Source: Peronospora farinosa
Taxonomy: Eukaryota > Oomycota > Peronosporomycetes > Peronosporales > Peronosporaceae
Assembly: GCA_947646735.1 (NCBI GenBank)
Contig: CANTFK010000838.1
Location: forward strand, 372,001 to 436,000
Direction of reading: 5' to 3'
Length of the DNA: 64,000 nt
A program made the translations under genes and the position numbers. The notes under the pieces are model-generated. The model saw only the letters and a list, made by a program, of their open reading frames with translations, ran no database searches and was not told the origin of the DNA. Positions 1-10,978 of this stretch are shown piece by piece; within the stretch, counting starts at the first letter, position 1; every line of letters begins with the position of its first letter.

Positions 1-1910
1 GTATCTTCTTTTAGTGCATACGAGCAAATGTACCCGTCGTGACCCCCCGAAAACATGGTAATGTAGCAGTTTTTAGCATCGCCGAGTAGAAGTGATGCAA
101 CCAATTCACGTCCGTGGACGCTCTTAAGGACGAGACCGGGGGGCCGCACTACATCAGTCTCGATATTATGGCCCTCCGGAGTACACGGGCGATGAAATAT
201 ATACACGTTGCCATGCCCGTCACCTCCCACAATATTCTTGATCTTAGGTGATCGATCTACTACTAGAATCGATGAGATTGAGCTCTTGGCTGGGATCTTG
301 AACGTTGCCACAAGATTCATTGTAGTAATGGATAGTGGTGCCAAGCTATCGCATGCCTCTTCAATGATAGGTCTCCACTCAGTGAGAACGCCGCTAGCAC
401 TACTAATGAACAGAGCGTCTTCCTGGTCCCACCATATTTTCATAACGCGAACATTGATTTGGGTATTCCACGAGTACAATAGAGTTCCTGTAGATGCTCT
501 AACAAGACTCACGCGACCCGTTACTTCGCCAAGTAACAAGAAGCGCCCAGAGAAATCGATTGAAAACGTAGACAGTCCACCACTTCGAGGTTGAACAAGG
601 GCGCCGTCAGTTGGAAGGATACCGAAAACAAGTTCTGCTGTGAGTGACAATAGATCCAGACGAAAAATCTCGCCATGCTCGGAGGCCACAAATGCCGTCT
701 TCCCATTGTCCAGAGGGCTGAGTACGATGTTTCGCACACTTCCAGATGATGGACCGCCCTTCTTCTGCTTCATCAACTCAGTAGATATTATCGTCATATG
801 AACGCGAATAGTTTTACACAAGTCACTTGCCGCCGACCCCCCGTCGGAAGAAGACATAAGCTGGCGTCTGATGTCCCAAAGCTTTACAGCACCGTCACCG
901 CCTCCCGTGGCAATCATCTTTTGCGACGGAGGGACGGCTACACGCCACACATTCCTGCCCATGTGTCCCTGCAACGTGGCTAAACAATTACCTTCTAGGT
1001 CCCAGAGCTTAGACAGACCATCTTCGCTCGCCGTTACGACACCGCGCTCCCAAAAAGATACATCCCAAATACGGGCCGAGTGACCCCAAGCTCGGAACAC
1101 TGGAGAGTACTCACACTGCAGCAGTTCGTCTCGGTTTAGTGTCCTTGACAAGTGCAGTAAATCGACCTTAATATTTCCATTATTCGACCACAACTGTACG
1201 GTGCGATCGTCCGAGACGGAAGCCAACGAGCGGGCATCGTAAGACCACGCCAGCTTGAAAATGACACCGTCGTGAGCGTGCAGCCGTTGCACCGGTTCAA
1301 TGGCAGTGTTGACGTCTTTCAATGCATTTCCCATCGGATTCCACAGTAAAATCTGTTGAAATACCGTTCCCGAAGCGACCACAAGCTCATCCAATGATCG
1401 TCCGTGAAAAGCCAACGCATACAAAATGCAGCGCTCGGCACACTGGATGCTACGTAAAATATCACGAGTCACGGGGTCCCATATCTGCACAAAATTATGT
1501 GCAAGTCCGACTGCAACCAGCAGCTTCTTGTTCTGTTCCGATGCAAAATCGTTCGTCAACAAGTGTGCATCAAACACCCAGTCACAAAACACGTTTGGTT
1601 TGCCCAATGTCATGAGCTTCTCAAGCGTTCGCGCATCCTCTGGAGTTTGCGGCAAATTATAATAGCATGACACATGTTTTTGACCAAAGAAAACACCGGC
1701 AAAAGCATTTGTATCAGGAAATCGGACAAAATCACAGCCGTGTAGAATGCCTCGCGTCAAAACAGTGTGTTGACTCATTAGCTTTCCAGTAGCAGTTGCA
1801 TAAAGAAAAATTGTTGGTCCTACACCAACGTAAAGCAAAGATCCATCTGATGAGAATGAAAGGAGCGTCACTGCACCTAAGAAGTCCAACTTTTCGATGG
1901 ACGGCACCAT
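1..1910 (-). CDS. WD40-repeat protein, WDR6-like (C-terminus cut by window edge)
   Basis: The frame is open from the ATG at 1908-1910 to the left edge, giving about 636 residues with no stop. Several WD40 blades are visible, including SDDRTVQLW, GHSARIWDV and GGGDGAVKLWDI. The 'GHSARIW' blade followed by 'GHMGRNVWRV' and a GGGDG blade is the pattern of WDR6/Rtt10. In animals and yeast WDR6 partners the FTSJ1/Trm7 2'-O-methyltransferase for tRNA position 34. No intron is needed in the visible part. The gene is divergent from the ankyrin-PDZ gene across a 429-bp spacer. The WD40 fold is certain; assignment to the WDR6 subfamily is from remembered motif order only. Confidence 0.8.
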   Translation of the reverse strand, partial: MVPSIEKLDFLGAVTLLSFSSDGSLLYVGVGPTIFLYATATGKLMSQHTVLTRGILHGCDFVRFPDTNAFAGVFFGQKHVSCYYNLPQTPEDARTLEKLMTLGKPNVFCDWVFDAHLLTNDFASEQNKKLLVAVGLAHNFVQIWDPVTRDILRSIQCAERCILYALAFHGRSLDELVVASGTVFQQILLWNPMGNALKDVNTAIEPVQRLHAHDGVIFKLAWSYDARSLASVSDDRTVQLWSNNGNIKVDLLHLSRTLNRDELLQCEYSPVFRAWGHSARIWDVSFWERGVVTASEDGLSKLWDLEGNCLATLQGHMGRNVWRVAVPPSQKMIATGGGDGAVKLWDIRRQLMSSSDGGSAASDLCKTIRVHMTIISTELMKQKKGGPSSGSVRNIVLSPLDNGKTAFVASEHGEIFRLDLLSLTAELVFGILPTDGALVQPRSGGLSTFSIDFSGRFLLLGEVTGRVSLVRASTGTLLYSWNTQINVRVMKIWWDQEDALFISSASGVLTEWRPIIEEACDSLAPLSITTMNLVATFKIPAKSSISSILVVDRSPKIKNIVGGDGHGNVYIFHRPCTPEGHNIETDVVRPPGLVLKSVHGRELVASLLLGDAKNCYITMFSGGHDGYICSYALKED

Positions 1911-2339
1911 TTATTCACTCGTGATGAATGGCAGGGACATGTTCAGATAGGAACCGGTACTTTGCCAAACGGATACCGGTTTACATGGCTACATTTACGT
2001 ACAGATGGGTTAATAAAGTCCTCTAGTTGTAGCATGTTTATGTTTACCGGCTGTCAGGGATTGCCCATCCCCCCATCTTCTTACGAAAACAATGATTTAT
2101 CGCAGGTCGTCTTTCCATACGTTTTCAGGGAAAAGGCACTACCGTGTCCATTCTTCATGTCAGTTTCCATCTGGTCACGTACCCATCTGGTTAAATAAAG
2201 TCGGGCTTAGAACCATCTGACTTGGAAACCGTCGCGTTGTCGAGCGAGCTCCAAGAGCGTGTCTTTCGTAGCACGTACCAAGTCACTCGTCGCCTTTTTC
2301 CGTAGTTTGAGACCACCCCCTCATTTCGAGATCATTACG
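1911..2339. promoter_or_regulatory. Divergent intergenic region between WDR6-like and ankyrin-PDZ genes
   Basis: This 429-bp spacer lies between two genes transcribed away from each other, so it should hold both promoters. The short open frames here have no conserved look. I see several GGTACC/ACCGGT-like repeats near 1950-1980 but no motif I can name with confidence. Confidence 0.35.
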
Positions 2340-4622
2340 ATGCTAGTTGCAAGTACCACACCCAATGAGCTTCGTCTGGACGTTGTTTCGAACGTAAGTG
2401 ACGTTTTGGTAACGAGTACAAACGAGTTGAGCATGGAACAAGAAGAAGGAAAAGAAGAAGATTATGCAGAAAATGAAGAAGAGCAGGACTGTGTTTTGAT
2501 CGTCAGGAAAGACCACGTAGAAGCTGAGATGGAGATGGAAGAAGCTGAGGAAGAGGTGGAGAGTTTGGAGGAAATAGCAATGGGTTTGGAGGAAAAGAAG
2601 GAGGTTTTTGAGACTAGCAAAGATGAGCTGAAGGAAGAGAAGCAGGAGCAGGAGGAGGAGCAAGTGTCGTCGACACGTACTGCAACTGCAAGGGGTGGTG
2701 AGTCGACTTTGATTAAGCGACGTCCATTTGTTCCGTTGGTGTCCAAGAGTTGGCGCATGCGAGCGATGGAGTCCAATACACATATTACACGCCTTATGAA
2801 GGCAGCGTTACTTCAGACGCTGCTGCACGCTATTCGCATTGGATCGGTGGAGGGGGTAATGGTCGCGATTGAGCGTGGAGTGCAGGTACAGTATCTGGAC
2901 AGTCGTCAACGCAATCTTGTAATGCTGGCATCCAAGTGCGACACAGAAGCTCGACTTCATATTGTAGTAATTCTACTAGACGCTGGCTGTGATATGAACC
3001 ACAAGGATCAGCTAGGCTGGAGCTGTCTGCATTACGCTTGGTACGTTTAACGGCTCGATGGTTTCTTTTTAGTACTGAAAGCTGACTAGCTAATATGGAT
3101 TTGGACATTGGCTCTTGATATAGTGCAAGTGGAGCTATCAATGTGGCTGCAGAGCTCATTCGTCGTGGAGCTCGCGTCGAGTTTAATCCATACGGTTATG
3201 GCCCTGAAGATTTTAACATTCCGAAGGTGGCGCGTGCAAAAAGTCTGCTGCAACACACGGAGCAGCTACACCACGAACAAAATGTCTGTGCTGCATGGAC
3301 ATACTTTCGTCGTCAGGCTGAAAAGTCTAACTACAGTATTAAGTGCAAATCGGTACGTAGACGGTTATCGATTGAGTTGTATGGCAATTGTTGAAAACTA
3401 ACTATATGTGTGCTTGTTTGTACGCAGAACGGCGATCTTGGCAAGCCACTGAAGATCACGTTTCAAGCCCCTGCTGGGCATAGCCCTCTGGACCGTCTCC
3501 GTGTGGTTGATATGAACTCGGATGTGGCTCTATGGCTACAAGTTTCCAAGACCTTCAATGTTCCGCCTGGTGATGTGGGTACGATCACGTTAGATGTCGA
3601 GACGCTTGATCATCCATCGTTGTATCGTATCGTTTACGAGAAATATGAGCCCACACCTATTCAATTACGACATTCGGCTGCTGAAAACAGCTTATGCGTC
3701 AGGAACTTAGACACAGGAACTTCAATGTTGATGGGCAACGTCAACACACTGGTTCTAAGGGAGCTCCAGAGCTCTCGATTGTCGAAGAAATCGAAAAAAT
3801 TGTCGAGTTCAGCCAGGTAAACAGAGGGTAACATCTTTGCGTCTGACGTGTTTGCAGTACTAACGAGCGCTTTGGTATTATCTCTATAGACCAGCTCCAA
3901 AGTCGGACAAATCTGCGAATGCGGTTCGAAGAGGATCGACAACGTACGTCGCCTAGTTGGCAATCGATGTACATGTACAGTTGGATCGAGGCTAACGTTT
4001 TTGTTACGGTAATAGTCGAGCACGGGAGATCACTGACAAGGACCGTGAAGCTTCAGTGGAAGAAGACGATGACGAAAATGCTGATTCAGGTGATGAAACA
4101 ATCACGACGCAGGAGTTGGCTGAGCACCCAGCGATGACGAGCATTACCGGTGTGTATAAGATTGTGGCTATGGGTGTTGTCAGTGTTTCCACGCTGGTAA
4201 CTGCAAAGGCGAACGAATACGTAATCTCTATTTGCCGCGAGGGTCCGCTTGGTCTCCAGTTGGTACGGCTTGTCTATATTGCTAGTTGAACTCTTTGGGA
4301 GCCGCTGCATCTCTGACTTGTTTTTGTTATCTTTCATGTGTAGGCGCCCCAGATTGACAGCTTGAAAAGATCCCCGCGTCTTGTTGTGCGGCGTAGTCAG
4401 GGCCAAACGGCAGCAGTGAACCCGGGCGATTGCCTTGTTGCGATTGGTAACGCTAATATTGAGCATGCTGGTCTCAAACACACGCTATGGGCACTGAATG
4501 ATACGAAACGGCCGCTTGTCCTTCGCTTTCGACGTGGAAATGCCAAGGAGAAAAAGAGTATGTTTGAGACTGGTCTATCCATGCTTACTGGATCTCGTAA
4601 ACAAGCCGTTATTTCAGTGTAG
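2340..4622 (+). CDS. Ankyrin-repeat and PDZ-domain protein, six exons
   Basis: Predicted exons are 2340-3040, 3124-3352, 3428-3816, 3890-3943, 4016-4262 and 4344-4622, all with GT-AG introns of 72-83 nt and frames that join cleanly. The ATG at 2340 is the first in frame; the open frame runs a little further up without an ATG. The N-terminal 150 residues are strongly acidic (Glu-rich, coiled-coil-like). Two or three ankyrin-like repeats follow (LASKCDTEARLHIVVILL, then GAINVAAELIRRGARV across intron 1). The last exons encode a PDZ domain: a GPLGLQL carboxylate-binding loop, a VNPGDCLVAIGN strand and a closing VLRFRR. The combination suggests a scaffold protein. No enzyme motif is visible and no named orthologue is recognised. 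Confidence 0.8.
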
Positions 4623-4979
4623 GTGTCAGCTAGTGGCAGATGCAGCTTTGTTTGCATCGTTTAAGTATGGGTGAATATAAACACGTCACGATGACGGCGC
4701 ATGATGTCGTGAATCGATTACGCCTCTCACGTAAGACTTACAAAGTACTATGACACAAACATTACTAATTGCACTGTTCAGGATAACAACCTACCATGGG
4801 TCGGGGCTAGAACATTGCATGCCCTTTGTCTATATGACAATACTTGAACGTCCTGTTTTGGCTGGCGCATCGTTGGCATAAAGCTCCAGGCTTAGTAGAC
4901 ACGTCAATAACATGCAATGGATGTGTCTACCCAAAACAATGCGCAGAAGTCATTTTATCAGTCAACGTCCCAGTTTCAG

Positions 4980-6206
4980 TTATGCCAGTAAGAAACTCAC
5001 CCTAAAGTGCTCGAGTAAATCGTCTGGATGAACCTGACTACGATTTTCCGTCTCGGGATCGTACACGATTGCGGGATCTATCACATCCATTATGTTCAAA
5101 GATGGCCAAGCGTCTTCTAGTTTCTGAGGTAGTTGTCTCTTACCTTGCTTGCCGTCTCCACGCCATAAATACCAAGCTTGCGCCTCCCACCACGCCGGCT
5201 CCGGAGATCCCGCATTTCGATACTATTCGTGTCAACAACAACAAGACAATACCGCCACGTCAAGATTAGCCAAAAGTCTACGCAAGTAGAGCATACCATC
5301 CTGCAAACAACTTACTGCAACTGCTAACATGGATCCTGGACGTAGTGTGCTCGCCCACGATTTTACATGCAGCAAGAAATCATTAGGTGCTTTACGCGCC
5401 GTATACTTTTTTGTCAGCTGCCACTCGCCATCTTTTCCATTGCCACGTCGTCGAAGCCATGGGTTGTGTCCATGGAACGTCCACGCATTTGGTAGCATGT
5501 TACGATGTGGTTCATTGGGATCCACACAGATAATGCCAAAAGCCCAATGTGGAAACTGCTGCCTCATTACACCAGTCTTATAGCCTGTATAATAAACAAA
5601 GAGCTTGTGCACACATGTCATCTGATTGTACATGAGTTGCGGCCACGACTCTGTCGGTTTAGGCTCTTCCTGCTTGAGCAACTTGTCCGATGGAGCCTCC
5701 GCAAGAAACTTTCCCACTGCGTGCTTTGCCATAAGATCCACATCATGTTTCATCATCTTGTTTGTCTGTCAGTAGATCACATTACACGTCAGTAAAGCTC
5801 TAGTCTCACGTATATCCTTCCAAAGTCTCTGTACTGGCATTGCACGCACCATTCCTAATCTACCAAGTGCACGAGGCGTCAAGAACGCCGTAATATGCAA
5901 CTTGAGCTCAAATTGAAGCTTCTGAATGTTTGTCACTCTCTGATATCGACGTGTAACGCCTTTCAACGTGATTAAACTATCGTCGACACGACGTTTCTTC
6001 GCAGCGACTTTGTCTGCCAAATTCTTTTGGAAATAGGCACTCTCCACGCGCAGAATACACGAACAAACGTCACGTCCATTGCAGCGACGTGTGTGACACA
6101 CAATTTTAGTATCAACGAGCGGCCCCGTGGCTGTGCTCGCAGCTTCCTCCGTCATCGCCGCCTCTTGCTGCTTTGGGTTCATGCTTACAAACATGCTCCA
6201 TATCAT
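4980..6206 (-). CDS. Conserved hypothetical protein, three or four exons
   Basis: Reading on the minus strand, the ATG at 6206 opens exon 5835-6206, followed by 5316-5765 and 4980-5222, all in phase 0 (introns 69 and 93 nt; the second has a consensus GTAAGT donor). A stop is reached at 4980. A perfect AG/GTGAGT donor at 5000 and an acceptor at 4927 could instead splice to a last exon ending at 4807, adding a CxxC...C/H tail. The protein is basic at the N-terminus and rich in Trp/Tyr in the middle (YYTGYKTG, HWAFGIICVDPNEP, AWWEAQAWYLW). I do not recognise a family. The LRPGSMLAVAY...WWEAQAWY stretch resembles an SH3-like or chromo-barrel strand pattern, but this is weak. It shares a 79-bp divergent promoter with HisRS. 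Confidence 0.65.
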
Positions 6207-6285
6207 AAATCAGAGTGTCAAACTTGATATTCACTATGACAGGGGATGAATCACTAAATTTAGAAAAACACAAACCCTCTAAAAA
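6207..6285. promoter_or_regulatory. Very short bidirectional promoter
   Basis: Only 79 bp separate the ATG of the minus-strand hypothetical gene (6206) from the ATG of the plus-strand HisRS gene (6286). Both transcripts must start within or very near this AT-rich spacer, so a shared promoter is inferred from geometry alone. Confidence 0.4.
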
Positions 6286-6615
6286 ATGATACAAAGGCTG
6301 CAGTCGAGTAAAATGCGTCGCTGGTTGTCTGTTCCTCCAGAGGCAAAGGTGATTATTAATCGTGTACGAGGTACGAGAGACTTGTTGGTCGATGAATCAC
6401 AGCGACATCGTGATGTGATTAATGAACTGCAGCGCATTGTGGAGCGCTTTGGATTTCGTTCGGTACGGCTTTTTTGATTGAGTGTGAGAGAGTATTCGGT
6501 AGACGATTGACATATAGGGTCGTATGTAGATCCAGACGCCGCTACTCGAGTATACGGATTTATTTTCGCGGTCATTGGGCGGTGGCTCTGATATTGTTAT
6601 GAAGGTTTGTGGGTA

Positions 6616-6701
<86 letters not shown>

Positions 6702-8713
6702 CTATTCATATTGAAATGATTTGTTGTTTGTAGGAAATGTACACGTTTAAGGACAATTCAGACAAGAGTGTAACATTGAGACCGGAAGGCACTGCTGGTA
6801 TGTTTATATCGTGTTTTGAAAAGTGTCTGTTTATCTTGTACGGGGATAGATTGTTACTAAAAAGTGTGTGTTTTGCAGGCATTATGCGGACTCTTGTAAG
6901 CAACAATTTACTTTTCTCACTACCACAAAAACTATCGTACTCGGGTAGTATGTTTCGGTGCGTGGTGGCTTAATAGTGTGGCTCTTGGAATAATTGACGG
7001 ACGAGGGTTTGTAGTTTGTTAATTTGAACGTACTGCTCGGTTGATTGGAGGATGTAGGTATGAACGTCCTCAGCGTGGAAGGTATCGAGAGTTTCAGCAG
7101 TTTGGTGAGCTGCTAATGTGGATAAACTGAGTTTTTGGTGGATGAGAGCTTTAATGATGTTGTTGTCTGCGCATCGTGGTGTCAGGTGTGGAATATGTGG
7201 GTTCTTCTGGCCCATCGGTCGACGCCGAGGTGAAAATTGATTCACTACTGCTAATGTACTGGTACAATAACAGCATTGGGCTTACGCAATATGGTACTGA
7301 TGCAGGTTATTGCCATGGCATCGGATGCATTGGACGCCCTTGGCATCAAGAATAAAGTTGTCCTGGAATTAAACTCACTAGGTGATAACGAAAGGTAACA
7401 AGCGATTGCTTCTAACAACATAAAACTCAGGACGACTACGATATCTCACTTCTAATGCATTCGTCGATAGCCGTGCAAAGTATCGCATGGCGCTCGAAGA
7501 ATTCTTCTCAAAACGCAAGGAGGACCTATCGGTGGATAGCGTCAATCGGTGCGTTTGTTTTACCCTGCTTATATTGTGGCAATAGGCGTATGAGCGCAAT
7601 AACAGGTAGCTTCTTGATTGTTGATCAGTCTTGAGCGAGGGAGCGTGCTTCGGATATTGGACTCGAAGAGTGAGATTGACCAGAAACTTGTAGCTGATGC
7701 ACCACAGCTGAGCGAGTTTCTCTCGGATGAATCCAAAAGGGTAGAAGAGGAATGGTTGGTATGCATCTTGTATGTGGCATTTACATTGATTCTGTGCTGT
7801 GTTTTTCCAGCGCTTTGACAGCGTTTTGAATGGCTTGGATGCATTGGGAGTTAGCTATCTACAAAACCCACGCCTTGTGCGAGGACTGGTATGCATCAAG
7901 CTCGCTGCGTTTTGTTTTCTAGACGACAGCGACTCAATTTGTGTTGTTGATGCCGAATGCCTGCAGGATTACTATAGCAACACCGTATTTGAATTTGTTG
8001 AGCGACGGTCAGCCAACGCCTCGGACAAGGAGGAAGCACCTCGAGGTGGTTTTGCGGTGCTTGCGGGCGGTTGCTATGATGGACTAGCTGAATCATTAGG
8101 AGGCCCTGCGACGGCTTGTGTGGGTTGGGCAGCAGGCGTAGACAGGTTGAATTTGCTATGCGAGATGCCGGCCAAGACAATTGTCTCTATTGCAGTACGT
8201 AAAATGCGTGGGACCTAATGATAGATTGGTGAGGTCATACTAACACGATGTTTGCGTGGGTGCTAATAGGTCGTCCCCGTTCTTGCTGGCAATGAGTCGA
8301 ACCGGGTGCTTCACGAAGCTATGCGTATCGCACAGGTACGCTGAAACATACTATTTCCTGCTCTTTACCGTGTGTGTGTAAATCACATGCATGCCATTAT
8401 ATTTGTTCTTTCTAGACACTCAGACAACGTGATCTGATGGTCCATTTCTGTCACGGTCGTGGCAATATGAAAAAGTTGATGAAGGTAACGATACTGTTGT
8501 TCAAGACCGATAAGTGAGTACACGGGACCTTGTTGCTGACTTTTCGTGATTTCTTTGCGCCTGATGTAGGCTGCTGAGCGCTGTGGTAGCACTTATGCTG
8601 TAATTATCGGAAGAGCAGAGATTGACAAGCAACATGTGAAGGTAAAGAACCTCGAAAAGCGTGAAGAGGTTGAGATACCGACGGCAAAGCTGAGCAGCTT
8701 TGAGTTTTGTTGA
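6286..8713 (+). CDS. Histidyl-tRNA synthetase, bacterial-type, 14 exons
   Basis: Class II aminoacyl-tRNA synthetase charging tRNA-His. Predicted exons: 6286-6462, 6530-6604, 6734-6797, 6879-6957, 7058-7104, 7186-7229, 7306-7394, 7471-7548, 7629-7758, 7811-7888, 7967-8194, 8270-8335, 8416-8484, 8570-8713. Diagnostic motifs are TLRPEGTAG, the motif-2 block [15 protein letters not shown], the HisA signature [14 protein letters not shown] (catalytic Arg present), and the glycine-rich motif 3 [10 protein letters not shown]. An anticodon-binding domain closes the protein. The HisB element reads GGCYDGL where GGRYDGL is usual. The N-terminus is Arg-rich and acid-poor and may be a mitochondrial presequence. 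Sequence style is E. coli HisS-like rather than the eukaryotic cytosolic type, so a mitochondrial or dual-targeted enzyme is likely. Confidence 0.92.
6620..6699. repeat. (GA)n microsatellite, about 40 units, in HisRS intron 2
   Basis: An uninterrupted GA dinucleotide run of roughly 80 nt sits inside the 129-nt second intron of the HisRS gene and makes up most of it. It should be highly length-polymorphic. The transcript carries it as an r(GA) tract between the donor GTTTGT and the acceptor TTTGTAG. Confidence 0.97.
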
Positions 8714-8992
8714 GTTATCCTCCAGTCCATAAAAATTGTAACGCATGAATGCGATACAGCTCTAATAGACGAAATTTTTGCCCGTGCTCGCTAAGTATAC
8801 GTTTAATTGAGCAAAGATTAGACATGGAGGCGTTTTTTATTCGTACCTGGAGGTTCGTATAATTTGATACAATATCGTATCACAATCATTCTTGGACAAA
8901 TGGCAGATATCCAACGTCACTTTACGGAAGAGATCGAGGTGTACGAACATGAGCCTGAGCCTGAGAAAGAGCAGACAGAAGAGGATGAGAAG

Positions 8993-10978
8993 ATGGAGCT
9001 GTGGTGTTTGATTGTTGGGATGATTGGAACAGCGTTTCCTGTTCTTGTCAAGGCAACGGACCGCGTCTGGGAGCTACAAAAGATGATTCGGAACGAAGCT
9101 GCAGAAATCTACGGAGACTTAAATGCTGCTCAAATACAGTTATTCCTGGCGAAGAAAGACAATGGCGAGTGGCTTACGGCTACGGAAGTTCAGGACATTG
9201 AGAACGGGAACATTGAGTCGGCGCTCTCTCTTTTAGACAGAGGACACTTGATATCTATGAGCCGATTGGCGGATTCCTTCACAAACCGCGATGTTAACGC
9301 CGTCCATGTTCTAGTACCAGCACCTTCAATGACGTCAGATGTACATGTAGAAATGGGCATTGGTTGCAAGCGAAAACGATTGAAGCAATCGATCGGAGAT
9401 GTCGAGACGATGCCAGTTTTCACAGAAGAGCTGGAGATGCTTTTTGATGTTTTGGGGCAACATAAACCAAACGAAGAACAGGTGATTTCAACTCGAGCTT
9501 TGAGTAAGTTTTGCAAAAGGCTTGGGGGATTTCCAGTGTCGTATTTCGTGCGAAAGGAGGAGCTCATGCTTTGGAGACTGGTCTTAGGGGTTATGTCGAA
9601 TAAAGGAAAACGTGTTGTGATTTTGGGCTCAGCAGGTGTCGGTAAGTCCTGTTTCCTCATGCTTGTGAGCGTCTACTTGGCATTTGTTGAGAAGCGGAAG
9701 GTTTTAGTCATTCGACGATTGAAAAAAAACGCTGAAGCGAGCGCCGTGATTTTTCTCAACGGTGAAAACAAAACATGCATTCGGAATGCTAACCTAAGCG
9801 CTGCAAAAATCTCGTCACTTCCTGACAACAAAGACTTTCAGGACGCTTTGATATGCGTTGACGGATATTCCCACCAAGAAGTCGACCATCATTTTGGCCT
9901 TCTTTCCTTTCAGCTGCTTTTGACATCCGAAAAGGACAAGATAACCTCCGACGACTCAACTTGTGAAATGATGCTACCAGGATGGCGGTATGATGATCTG
10001 CTTCAATACGCTCAGTCGACGCTAGATGCATGGAAAAAAACAACGGGGCTTGATCAGGAAAAGCAAAACGACACAGCTGACCTTGTCAAGGACCAGTATT
10101 TTTACAGTGGAGGAAGTCTCCGCAATTTTTGCAGGAGCCGCAAAGATATGAAGAATGAATTGAATGGAATGTGTGACATTGTGAAAAGGATGCACACCGT
10201 TGATTGGGAAGACGTTGACCCGCAGCGTATCGCGTCATTCGATCAAATGCAGCGATGGTACGTTGTAGACCCAAGTGACGAAAAGCACTATTGCTTATCT
10301 AGTTATTGGAAAGCTCAGATGGATTCTGGGTATGTATTTGATCAGATAGGTCGCTTTATAGCTTGGGAGAAAGATCTTGACTACTATCAATTCGCTCAAC
10401 AGACCAGAGCTGGATACTGGGGCTCGATATATAAGCAATACTTCCATGCCTCTGTTCGTCGGTCGACACAGAAGTCTCCTTTGCAGATGGTAAACGTCGT
10501 TGTTAACTCAAACCCGTCGTACTCGAATCAGAAATATGATCGCATCGAGATATGTGGTCAAGTTATTGAATGTGAGGGTGCGACGGAGGAAGAATGCTAC
10601 GAACACCTGTCAGCACTTTCTTCGAGAACATGTTGGCATCCAGACGGCGTAAACTTCTTTCCAATCGATGCGGTGGTAATGTGTGACGCTGTGCTAAGAG
10701 GAAGTAATGTGAGTGAAACGATCCTGGCCGTTATTTGCACGACTGTTAGCACTACGACAACGTTTGATCCGAACTTTTGGAAGAGATTCAATAGGGTACT
10801 TGACGACAATGAGAGAATTTCCAGGGCTATTCCACGTGCATTTGTGGTGACAGGGCCAGATGCCAGCACATGCAAGCGTTTTTCCTTGATCAATGCTCCT
10901 GTTTCAGACGACTTCATGGTATGCTGCTACGATCCATTGAAGTTTTTTCGAAAACGCCCAAATGCCAGAATAGCGTGA
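8993..10978 (+). CDS. Crinkler (CRN) family effector with C-terminal P-loop domain
   Basis: Starting at the ATG at 8993 the protein begins MELWCLIVG...AFPV and has the LFLAK translocation-type motif around residue 50 (9138-9155), then HVLVPAP (HVLV..P, 9302-9322), which marks the N-terminal module of oomycete CRN host-targeted proteins. The open frame continues 31 codons upstream to another ATG at 8900 with an acidic stretch, so the start is not certain; 8993 fits the family spacing best. The C-terminal effector part contains a Walker A motif, GSAGVGKS, at 9625-9648, so it is of the NTPase-bearing CRN type. No classical signal peptide is obvious, as usual for CRNs. The frame is intact from LFLAK to the stop, with no intron needed. 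In the family these proteins act in the host nucleus; the target here is unknown. Confidence 0.88.
   Translation: MELWCLIVGMIGTAFPVLVKATDRVWELQKMIRNEAAEIYGDLNAAQIQLFLAKKDNGEWLTATEVQDIENGNIESALSLLDRGHLISMSRLADSFTNRDVNAVHVLVPAPSMTSDVHVEMGIGCKRKRLKQSIGDVETMPVFTEELEMLFDVLGQHKPNEEQVISTRALSKFCKRLGGFPVSYFVRKEELMLWRLVLGVMSNKGKRVVILGSAGVGKSCFLMLVSVYLAFVEKRKVLVIRRLKKNAEASAVIFLNGENKTCIRNANLSAAKISSLPDNKDFQDALICVDGYSHQEVDHHFGLLSFQLLLTSEKDKITSDDSTCEMMLPGWRYDDLLQYAQSTLDAWKKTTGLDQEKQNDTADLVKDQYFYSGGSLRNFCRSRKDMKNELNGMCDIVKRMHTVDWEDVDPQRIASFDQMQRWYVVDPSDEKHYCLSSYWKAQMDSGYVFDQIGRFIAWEKDLDYYQFAQQTRAGYWGSIYKQYFHASVRRSTQKSPLQMVNVVVNSNPSYSNQKYDRIEICGQVIECEGATEEECYEHLSALSSRTCWHPDGVNFFPIDAVVMCDAVLRGSNVSETILAVICTTVSTTTTFDPNFWKRFNRVLDDNERISRAIPRAFVVTGPDASTCKRFSLINAPVSDDFMVCCYDPLKFFRKRPNARIA

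Noticed and set aside
2343..2783. Minus-strand Leu/Phe-rich open frame
   Set aside because: It is the antisense of the Glu/Lys-rich first exon of the ankyrin-PDZ gene; the hydrophobic look is an artefact of GAA/GAG codons read backwards.
5232..5299. Ending the 4980-6206 gene at the stop at about 5232
   Set aside because: A consensus GTAAGT donor at 5315 and a phase-0 acceptor at 5223 continue the protein into a well-formed exon, which is a better model.
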